Below, piece by piece: positions 22,711 to 28,572 of a stretch of 28,572 bases of DNA. Position numbers and translations under genes: made by a program. The stretch comes from SIG455 sp045659025 (GTDB lineage Bacteria; Bacillota; Clostridia; UMGS1810), in the NCBI GenBank assembly GCA_045659025.1, contig JAZOWA010000015.1:1-28572 (forward strand). The letters are read 5' to 3'. Numbering within the stretch: position 1 is the first letter of the stretch; the number at the start of each line of letters is the position of its first letter. The notes under the pieces are model-generated. The model was not told where the DNA came from. It was given only the letters and a program-made list of their open reading frames with translations, and did no database searches.

Positions 22711-25533
22711 ATGAAAAGAATTTTATCATTACTTATCGTTGTTGCAATGCTCTTTACCGTTGCGCCCATGGTGGTGGCAGCAGAAGACACTGCAATCAAG
22801 AACGTTATCTATCTTATCCCCGACGGTGGCGGTATGGTGCCCTACGAGTTGGCGGAGCAGATCAAAATGGCAGGCGGATGGAACGAGGGGGTATTCCCCA
22901 ACCCCACCCCCGTGGAAAAAGGCCCTATGTCTATGACTCCCTATCTGGTGGGTGCTATCACTACCCGTTCTGCTGACAAAGACATCACAGACTCTGCCGC
23001 AGGCGGTACTGCACTTTCTTCCGGTTACAAGACCAACAACGGCTATATCGGCGTTGACCCCAGCGGTGTGCCCCATGCTACATTGCTCGAGGCGGCACAG
23101 ATGAACGGCAAGAAGACAGGTATGATCTCCATCTACGAATGGATGAACGCTACACCCGCTGCATTCAGTGCGCATCACTCAAGCCGTTCCACCTATTCCA
23201 AACTCTCCGAGCAGATTACCAACCAGGGCATTGACGTTATGCTGGGTGTTGGCTTTGGTGTTGCAGGCTGGGGTAGTATTGACGAGGCAGTAAGACGTGG
23301 CTACACCATCGTAAACAACACCGAAGAGTTGAACGCTATGAAGAGCGGCGACAAGGTGTGGGGCAACATTTTGCCCGGTGGTTTCCCCTACGATATTGAA
23401 AAAGACGTTAACATCCCCTCCCTTTCTGACCTGACTGCAGCTGCAATCAGAGCCCTTGACGGCAGTGAGGAAGGTTTCTTCCTTATGGTAGAGGGCAGTA
23501 AGATTGACGGTGGCGGACACCAGAACTTCGACCTTGGTATGGCAGGTGACTTCCTTGCCTTTGATGATGCCTGCAGAGTGGCTGTTGAGTATGCAAAGAC
23601 AAGAAAAGATACAATGGTAATCATGGCGCCTGACCACGATACAGGCGGTATGGTGCTTCCCGAGAATATGGAAGAGGTTATCGCAACCCTCCAGCAGGGT
23701 AAATCCTCCACCGATATCAAGTGGGAATCCCTCCAGCACACCGCAAGAAACGGCGGTCTCTTCATCTATGCTCCCGAGGGTGTTGCATATCCCGAGGGTA
23801 TCTCCGGTAACGATATCGGCACAATGAAGGCCTGGGAAGAGAACGTAATCGACAACACAGACGTACCTAAGTATATCGCAAAGGTTATGGGCTTAGACCT
23901 TGAAGGCACATCTGCAAAGCTCTTTGTGGACGTGACAGACAAGGGCACCTATGACGAGGAGACAAAGCTCTTCAAATTCACAGATTCCAAATACACCGCA
24001 AGAGCCGATGCGTCCTATGCATACTATGGTGACGAGTGCTTCGATCTTGATGGTCAGATATGTGTATTTGTAAAGAATCACTTCTATGTACCCCAGCTCC
24101 TTCTCGATATTATGGATGGCAAAGTAAGCACACAGCCCTCCACCGTTGGTCCTACACTTTACTCAACCCTTTCCGTTACAATGCCCGGCGTTGACGTGAA
24201 GGATTGGGATGCATCCCTTAAAGTGAAGAACCTTCTCCCCACAAAAGAATTCAACGGCAACATCACCTTCACATACCCCGAGTCCTTTGCCGCAATGGAA
24301 CCCATCCCCGTTAAGGCATTGGCGGGTGACGAAGAAAGAATCATCACTTTCAAGTGTCCTGAATTTGACATCTCCAAAAGCGGTCTCAGATTCAAATACA
24401 AAATCACCGCAGAGGACGGCACAGAATCCGAGTATTCATCCAAGTTCGTCCCTGCTATGTATGCTACATACACAGACACACCTATCGTAGTTGACGGTGT
24501 GATTGATGATGAGCAGTGGAAAAACTCATTGGTAATCAAGTGCGACACCATGGATTCATTGGTAGATATCGAAGACTGGAAGGGCGAGAGGGATATGTCC
24601 TCCGAATTCTCTATCCTCTGGGATGAGGAGAATCTCTACTTCTACGCAATTACCTGCGACGAGACCTTCTACACCAACAACACCATGATCCCCTTGAGAA
24701 ACCTTGACAGTATCACAATCGGTCTTTACGAGGATACTGACAACGCTTTTGCAAGAGGCGAGAACTGTTCTTCACTCTATGAGCATTTAGAGTTTGCCAT
24801 CATTGACGGTCAGCCCGACGCAAGACGTGACCGTGTGCAGAAGTTCATCTCTGCCGCAGGCAACTCCAAGAGCTTCGTAATTCCTCAGGATGAGAACTTT
24901 GAGCTCAAGACCTCAAGAGACGGCGACTATGCTATCTACGAGATGAGAATCTCCTGGAAGAATCTCTACGGATATGAGTATTCTCCCCTTGAAGACGATA
25001 TTATGGCATTTGCCTTTGTTGCTACCGACAATGACGGTGCAGGCAAGAGAGGTTATATGGCTTACGGCAGTGGCCTTGGCGGTTCACGAGTAGTAAGCAA
25101 ATTCTCCAAGATGTTAATGCTTGACCCCCACGGCAAGAAGGCAGAGATTCCCGAGAAGGTTACTGTGCTTTATAACGGCGAAGAGGTAGTCGGCGATGTT
25201 GAACCCATCAACTACAACGGCAGACCCATGATCCCCTTGAGAGCATTTGCTGAAAAAGCAGGCATCACAGTAGAGTGGAATGACGAGATCAAGACAGTTC
25301 TCCTCACCAAGGGCGAGACCAAAGTGGAAGTACCCACCTCAATCAACAACACCATCCTCAAAGCAGGTCTTGACTTCTTTGTGGTGAGGGTTAACGGTGA
25401 GGACCGCATCATAGATGCATCCACCATCCTGGAAAGTGGCAGAACTCTCGTTCCCTTGAGAGCAATCACCGAAGGCTTCGGCTTCAAAGCCCACTTTGAC
25501 GGTGCTACTCAGACAGTAACCATCACTGACTGA
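22711..25533 (+). CDS. Secreted alkaline phosphatase with CBM9-like and stalk domains
   Basis: 940 residues with a signal peptide (MKRILSLLIVVAMLFTV). Residues 28-400 are an alkaline phosphatase, hydrolysing phosphomonoesters outside the cell. Compared with E. coli PhoA, the two-metal site is complete: Asp38 (PDGGG), nucleophile Ser95 (TDSAAGGTAL), Glu261, Asp266, His270 (EGSKIDGGGH), Asp308-His309 (APDHDTGG) and His343. The third (Mg) site is altered, since PhoA Asp153 is Asn146 (NATPAA). Substrate Arg159 is present. Residues about 590-800 resemble a CBM9/DOMON fold (VVDGVIDDEQW, ILWDEENLYFYA). Residues about 815-940 are a stalk (copper amine oxidase N-terminal-like) domain (GRPMIPLRAFAEKAGITVEWN, RTLVPLRAITEGFGF). 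Binding to wall or polysaccharide is inferred. AAAGGAACG precedes the ATG. Confidence 0.9.
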   Translation: MKRILSLLIVVAMLFTVAPMVVAAEDTAIKNVIYLIPDGGGMVPYELAEQIKMAGGWNEGVFPNPTPVEKGPMSMTPYLVGAITTRSADKDITDSAAGGTALSSGYKTNNGYIGVDPSGVPHATLLEAAQMNGKKTGMISIYEWMNATPAAFSAHHSSRSTYSKLSEQITNQGIDVMLGVGFGVAGWGSIDEAVRRGYTIVNNTEELNAMKSGDKVWGNILPGGFPYDIEKDVNIPSLSDLTAAAIRALDGSEEGFFLMVEGSKIDGGGHQNFDLGMAGDFLAFDDACRVAVEYAKTRKDTMVIMAPDHDTGGMVLPENMEEVIATLQQGKSSTDIKWESLQHTARNGGLFIYAPEGVAYPEGISGNDIGTMKAWEENVIDNTDVPKYIAKVMGLDLEGTSAKLFVDVTDKGTYDEETKLFKFTDSKYTARADASYAYYGDECFDLDGQICVFVKNHFYVPQLLLDIMDGKVSTQPSTVGPTLYSTLSVTMPGVDVKDWDASLKVKNLLPTKEFNGNITFTYPESFAAMEPIPVKALAGDEERIITFKCPEFDISKSGLRFKYKITAEDGTESEYSSKFVPAMYATYTDTPIVVDGVIDDEQWKNSLVIKCDTMDSLVDIEDWKGERDMSSEFSILWDEENLYFYAITCDETFYTNNTMIPLRNLDSITIGLYEDTDNAFARGENCSSLYEHLEFAIIDGQPDARRDRVQKFISAAGNSKSFVIPQDENFELKTSRDGDYAIYEMRISWKNLYGYEYSPLEDDIMAFAFVATDNDGAGKRGYMAYGSGLGGSRVVSKFSKMLMLDPHGKKAEIPEKVTVLYNGEEVVGDVEPINYNGRPMIPLRAFAEKAGITVEWNDEIKTVLLTKGETKVEVPTSINNTILKAGLDFFVVRVNGEDRIIDASTILESGRTLVPLRAITEGFGFKAHFDGATQTVTITD

Positions 25534-25556
25534 TAAATAATTTGTAAAGTTTTGAT

Positions 25557-25587
25557 AGAACGGCTCTCAAAAAGAGCCGTTCTTTTC
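25557..25587 (+). terminator. Terminator of the alkaline phosphatase gene
   Basis: Perfect 11-bp stem AGAACGGCTCT/AGAGCCGTTCT with a CAAAA loop, followed by TTTT. Confidence 0.9.
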
Positions 25588-25856
25588 ACATATAAGACAA
25601 ACTTTTTTATACTACATACAATTTAACCAAACCCAAACCGTCTTTTCCCCGTTGTTTCAAGGTAATATCCACAAAAAGCACCTCCCCGAAACCGCCTTTT
25701 TTCGACGATTGTGAAATCTAGACAAATAGGGGACGGGGATTTTGTGTAATAAGGAGATAGTATCTTGGTTGGGTTTGTGTTATTATATATGTAATAAAAA
25801 GGGGTACTTTTTTATTTTCGTTTTTTATTAATAATTTATTATAGGAGGATATGTAA

Positions 25857-26972
25857 ATGGCAGGATTGAAATTAAACCACGTTTACAAAAGATTTGATGG
25901 CGGCGTTACCGCTGTTTCAGATTTCACAGTTGACATTGAAGACAAAGAGTTTGTCGTTATGGTAGGCCCTTCCGGTTGCGGTAAGACCACTACCCTCAGA
26001 ATGATCGCAGGTCTCGAAGAGATCTCCGATGGTGAGGTGTGGATCGGTGACAGATTGGTTAACGACATCCCCCCGAAGGACAGAGATATCGCGATGGTTT
26101 TCCAGAACTACGCTCTCTATCCCCATATGACAGTTTATGAGAACATGGCGTTCGGTCTTAAACTTAAAAAGACTCCCAAGGATGAGATTAAGAGACGTGT
26201 TGCTGAAGCTGCTAAGATTCTTGATATCGAGCACCTTCTCGACAGAAACCCCAAGGCTCTCTCCGGTGGTCAGAGACAGCGTGTTGCTCTCGGCCGTGCT
26301 ATCGTTCGTGAACCCTTGGTGTTCCTTATGGACGAACCTCTCTCCAACCTGGACGCTAAGCTCAGAGTACAGATGAGAACAGAGATCGGTAAGCTCCACA
26401 AGAGATTGCAGTCCACCTTCATCTACGTAACTCACGACCAGGTTGAAGCTATGACAATGGGTACAAGAATCATCGTTATGAAAGATGGTTTCATCCAGCA
26501 GATCGACGCTCCCACAGAGCTCTACAACAACCCCAACAACATGTTCGTTGCAGGCTTTATCGGTAGCCCCCAGATGAACTTCTTTGATGTTAAGATTGAA
26601 GAAGAGGCAGGCGAGGTTTACTTCGTAGGCAACGGCTTCAAGGTAAAGGCTCCCGCTGACAAGGCTGCTAAAGCTAAAGAGCAGGGCTACATCGGCAAGG
26701 AAGTTGTATTTGGTATCCGTCCCGAAGATATCGAGGACAGCGCAGAAGGTCTTGCTAAGCACGCTGACGGCGTAGTTGATACTCACGTTGACCTCGTTGA
26801 GCTTATGGGTGCAGAGACTTATCTCTACCTCTCAATCGCAGGTAAAGACTTCGTAGCTCGTGTTGATCCCCGTTCAACAGCTAAGCACAACGACGATATC
26901 AAAGTAGCATTTGATATGTCAAGATGCCACGTATTTGATAAAGAGACCGAAATGGTTATCTTGAGAGACTAA
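25857..26972 (+). CDS. ugpC: Sugar ABC transporter ATP-binding protein (UgpC/MsmK/MalK family)
   Basis: 371 residues, typical of CUT1-family ATPases. Walker A GPSGCGKTTT (37-46), Q-loop VFQNYALYPHMTVYENM, signature LSGGQRQRVALGRA, Walker B FLMDEPLSNLDAKLR and the switch His in YVTHDQ are all intact. After residue 235 follow the two OB-fold regulatory modules (GIRPEDI). There is no permease or binding-protein gene beside it, so it is probably an orphan ATPase shared by several carbohydrate importers, as MsmK is in other Gram-positives; which sugars cannot be told. An AGGAGG lies 9 nt before the ATG. Restricted codon choice suggests strong expression. The 25588-25856 stretch before it holds a weak promoter-like TTGGTT..TATGTA and nothing else I can name. 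Confidence 0.92.
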   Translation: MAGLKLNHVYKRFDGGVTAVSDFTVDIEDKEFVVMVGPSGCGKTTTLRMIAGLEEISDGEVWIGDRLVNDIPPKDRDIAMVFQNYALYPHMTVYENMAFGLKLKKTPKDEIKRRVAEAAKILDIEHLLDRNPKALSGGQRQRVALGRAIVREPLVFLMDEPLSNLDAKLRVQMRTEIGKLHKRLQSTFIYVTHDQVEAMTMGTRIIVMKDGFIQQIDAPTELYNNPNNMFVAGFIGSPQMNFFDVKIEEEAGEVYFVGNGFKVKAPADKAAKAKEQGYIGKEVVFGIRPEDIEDSAEGLAKHADGVVDTHVDLVELMGAETYLYLSIAGKDFVARVDPRSTAKHNDDIKVAFDMSRCHVFDKETEMVILRD

Positions 26973-26988
26973 TTACAAGTCGTAATTT

Positions 26989-27020
26989 ACGGAGTGGACG
27001 TTATGTCCGCTCCGTTTTTT
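26989..27020 (+). terminator. Terminator of the ABC ATPase gene
   Basis: Eleven-bp stem ACGGAGTGGAC/GTCCGCTCCGT (one G-U pair) with a GTTAT loop, then six T. Confidence 0.93.
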
Positions 27021-27096
27021 GTTGCCCGTTTGACAACGCCTGCAAATCCCCCGATTTATACCCCGATAATTCATTTTTCATTTCAAAAAATATATG

Positions 27097-27125
27097 TTGA
27101 CATACTTTGAGTTTCATAGTATAAT
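27097..27125 (+). promoter_or_regulatory. Consensus promoter of the rpsU-yqeY operon
   Basis: Perfect TTGACA (27097-27102) and TATAAT (27120-27125) with a 17-bp spacer, the strongest promoter in the window by consensus match. Confidence 0.93.
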
Positions 27126-27203
27126 ACTAGTATGCAATTTTGTCTATTCCTACTCACAAGGTGATTTTTTCGCCTAATTGCAGTAGCGGAGGGAGGGATT
27201 TTT

Positions 27204-27380
27204 GTGTCAGAAATCAGAATTAAGGACAATGAGTCTTTAGATAGTGCGCTTCGCAGATTTAAGCGTCAGTGTGCAAAGGCCGGTGTTTTGTCAGAACTCA
27301 GAAAGAGAGAACACTATGAGAAGCCCAGCGTAAAACGCAAGAAGAAGTCAGAAGCAGCAAGAAAAAGATCTTATAAATAA
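27204..27380 (+). CDS. rpsU: 30S ribosomal protein S21
   Basis: 58 residues from a GTG start (SEIRIKDNESLDSALRRFKR, then CAKAGVLSELRKREHYEKPS and a basic tail KRKKKSEAARKRSYK). Length and sequence match bacterial S21, a small-subunit protein that aids initiation near the 3' end of 16S rRNA. A purine-rich GGAGGGAGGG Shine-Dalgarno precedes it. It is followed after 20 nt by yqeY, an arrangement conserved in many Bacillota, and they share the consensus promoter. Confidence 0.96.
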   Translation: MSEIRIKDNESLDSALRRFKRQCAKAGVLSELRKREHYEKPSVKRKKKSEAARKRSYK

Positions 27381-27400
27381 TCTTTAAGAAGGTAAATGTC

Positions 27401-27847
27401 ATGAGCTTAAAAGAAGTCCTCGCGCAGGATCTGAAAGCAGCTATGAAAGATAAAGACACCATCAGAAAGAACGCCGTTCAGAGCATTCGTGCTGCCGTTC
27501 TCCAGACGGAGAAGGACAACCGCATCGAGCTTGATGATGACGGTATCATAGGTGTCATTGCAAAAGAAGTTAAGAAACGCAAAGACGTTTTGCCCGATTA
27601 CGAGAAAAGCGGTCGTGACGATTTGATTGCAGAACTTAAACGAGAAATCGAAGTTCTTACGGGATATCTTCCTTCCCAATTATCACAGGAGGAATTAGAC
27701 GGGATTGTCAAAGAAGCAATCGAACGCCTTGGCGCTACAAGTATGAAGGATATGGGCAAGATAATGGCAGATGTTATGCCGAAGATTACCGGCAGAGCAG
27801 ATGGCGGTGCTGTTAATCAGGCCGTTCGCAAGCTGTTAGGTCTTTAA
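27401..27847 (+). CDS. yqeY: GatB/YqeY domain-containing protein
   Basis: 148 residues, normal length. It matches the YqeY family: MSLKEVLAQDLKAAMKDKD, DNRIELDDDGIIGVIAKEVKKRKD, LTGYLPSQLSQEEL and MKDMGKIMADVMPKITGRADG. The fold resembles the tail domain of GatB, which binds tRNA in the amidotransferase. A link to tRNA or charging is suspected, but no activity is established. It is the second gene after rpsU, with an AAGAAGG Shine-Dalgarno, and is followed by a terminator. Confidence 0.93.
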   Translation: MSLKEVLAQDLKAAMKDKDTIRKNAVQSIRAAVLQTEKDNRIELDDDGIIGVIAKEVKKRKDVLPDYEKSGRDDLIAELKREIEVLTGYLPSQLSQEELDGIVKEAIERLGATSMKDMGKIMADVMPKITGRADGGAVNQAVRKLLGL

Positions 27848-27868
27848 TCCGCGTTATAGGAAGAGATT

Positions 27869-27897
27869 AGCCGTTCTCAGCAGAGGACGGCTTTTTT
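27869..27897 (+). terminator. Terminator of the rpsU-yqeY operon
   Basis: Ten-bp stem AGCCGTTCTC/GAGGACGGCT (one G-U pair), AGCA loop, then T's. Confidence 0.9.
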
Positions 27898-27945
27898 ATG
27901 TGGTTTCCCGGTCGAAATTGGTCGAAATCTGTTTACAAATTTTGG

Positions 27946-27974
27946 TTGACAATATTTGTAAATTCGTGTACTAT
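27946..27974 (+). promoter_or_regulatory. Promoter of the AbrB-like gene
   Basis: TTGACA (27946-27951) and TACTAT (27969-27974), 17-bp spacer. Just upstream is a direct repeat GGTCGAAAT-t-GGTCGAAAT (27910-27928). Confidence 0.8.
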
Positions 27975-28004
27975 ATTGGTATATCGTTTTTGGAGGTAAC
28001 ACAA

Positions 28005-28406
28005 ATGAAAGCAACAGGTATTATTAGAAAAATTGACGATCTCGGCCGTTTGGTTTTCCCTATCGAGATCCGCAGAATACTCGACATCAACGAGGAAGAC
28101 AAAATCGAGATCTATGTAATTGACAACAAAATCGTATGCAAAAAGTACATCCCCGACGGCAGAGCGGTGAATACCAGCGTTATCCGCCCCGTAGATGCCC
28201 TTGGCAGAACGGTTATTCCTATGGAGGTGCGTAAGCTCCTCAATCTCCCCAAGAGAGCGCAGATGCAGATTTTTACTGAGGGTAACGCCATTGTACTCAC
28301 CCAGTTTGAATCCAAATGCGTGTTCTGCAGTGAGGAACGCAATCTGGTGGAATTCGGCGACAAGAAAATCTGCCCCGAATGTATCAATGCAATCAAGCAT
28401 TTGTAA
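28005..28406 (+). CDS. AbrB-type transition-state regulator with two tandem DNA-binding domains and zinc ribbon
   Basis: 133 residues. I start at ATG 28005, after TGGAGG, rather than at an upstream ATG near 27900, because the promoter at 27946-27974 lies between them. Residues 1-47 are an AbrB/SpoVT swapped-hairpin DNA-binding domain (MKATGIIRKIDDLGRLVFPI). Residues 57-102 are a second copy (VIRPVDALGRTVIPMEVRKLL). The C-terminus has a CxxC-CxxC ribbon, Cys105/108/123/126, probably binding zinc. Canonical AbrB has one such domain and a different multimerisation end. In Bacillus the family represses stationary-phase and sporulation genes; a similar growth-phase role here is inferred. Monocistronic. 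Confidence 0.88.
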   Translation: MKATGIIRKIDDLGRLVFPIEIRRILDINEEDKIEIYVIDNKIVCKKYIPDGRAVNTSVIRPVDALGRTVIPMEVRKLLNLPKRAQMQIFTEGNAIVLTQFESKCVFCSEERNLVEFGDKKICPECINAIKHL

Positions 28407-28491
28407 TAAGTAAACCTCAAAAGGAGCGACAACGGCGGTGCTTCTTAGGGATAAATTGGTTTTGGTTTGCCGTTTTCCGTTAATAGTGCGC

Positions 28492-28531
28492 AAAAAATGC
28501 AGACATACGTCAGTATTGTCTGCATTTTTTT
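28492..28531 (+). terminator. Terminator of the AbrB-like gene
   Basis: Arms ATGCAGACA (28497-28505) and TGTCTGCAT (28517-28525), extended by A-rich and T-rich flanks, with the T run after the stem. From 28407 to the window end I see no other convincing gene. Confidence 0.88.
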
Positions 28532-28572
28532 ACTTCTCTGAATCGAAAAACATCTAATCCAAAACTGCTTCG

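Noticed and set aside
25917..26786. Minus-strand 289-codon open frame over the ABC ATPase gene
   Set aside because: A shadow of the strongly biased ATPase gene. The protein sequence resembles no family and the sense gene is unambiguous.
27900..28004. Upstream ATG as the start of the AbrB-like protein
   Set aside because: It would place the promoter inside the coding region, and the extra N-terminus does not match the family. The ATG at 28005 has a good Shine-Dalgarno and the typical MKATG start.
28439..28558. GTG-initiated 39-codon frame after the AbrB-like gene
   Set aside because: An AAAGGAG lies upstream, but the frame runs through the terminator hairpin and its product resembles nothing known.

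Overview
The window looks like a chromosomal segment of an anaerobic, low- to mid-GC Gram-positive bacterium (Bacillota, class Clostridia, probably a gut Oscillospiraceae-type lineage). Supporting signs are a reverse rubrerythrin, an Rrf2 regulator, an SLH-domain surface protein, an AbrB-type regulator, secreted proteins with stalk (copper amine oxidase N-terminal-like) and ConA/LamG-like domains, strong sigma-A promoters, and many short palindromic intergenic repeats. The lineage is inferred from gene content, not from any search.

Layout, left to right. 1-3432 (-): truncated secreted BspA-type leucine-rich-repeat protein. 3614-4629 (-): oxidative-stress operon of an Rrf2 regulator and reverse rubrerythrin, with two perfect inverted repeats around its promoter. 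4837-4910 (+): tRNA-Arg(ACG) with its own promoter and terminator. 4952-6054: non-coding block packed with palindromic repeats. 6119-8971 (-): S-layer-type SLH protein. 9287-10867 (-): CTP synthase with several altered glutaminase-site residues. 11112-11795 (-): RsuA-type pseudouridine synthase. 11919-12222: array of small hairpins separated by GTGAAAT/ATGAA-like words. 12278-12899 (-): tmRNA gene carrying a 275-bp element with 23-bp terminal inverted repeats. 13031-13560: more repeats. 13634-19195 (-): 1853-residue secreted protein with four large repeats. 19750-20290: a third repeat block. The right-hand part is transcribed rightward: EF-G-like GTPase, secreted alkaline phosphatase with CBM9-like and stalk domains, MsmK/UgpC-type sugar-ABC ATPase, rpsU-yqeY operon, and a tandem AbrB-domain regulator with a zinc ribbon.

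The genes form mostly single-gene or two-gene transcription units, each closed by a clear Rho-independent terminator. Four encode surface or exported proteins (LRR protein, SLH protein, 1853-residue protein, phosphatase), and the lone ABC ATPase probably energises several sugar importers. The most unusual observations are the interrupted tmRNA gene, the CTP synthase lacking the canonical glutaminase His and oxyanion Gly, the hairpin array, and the four base-identical 68-bp palindromic elements that lie only between genes.
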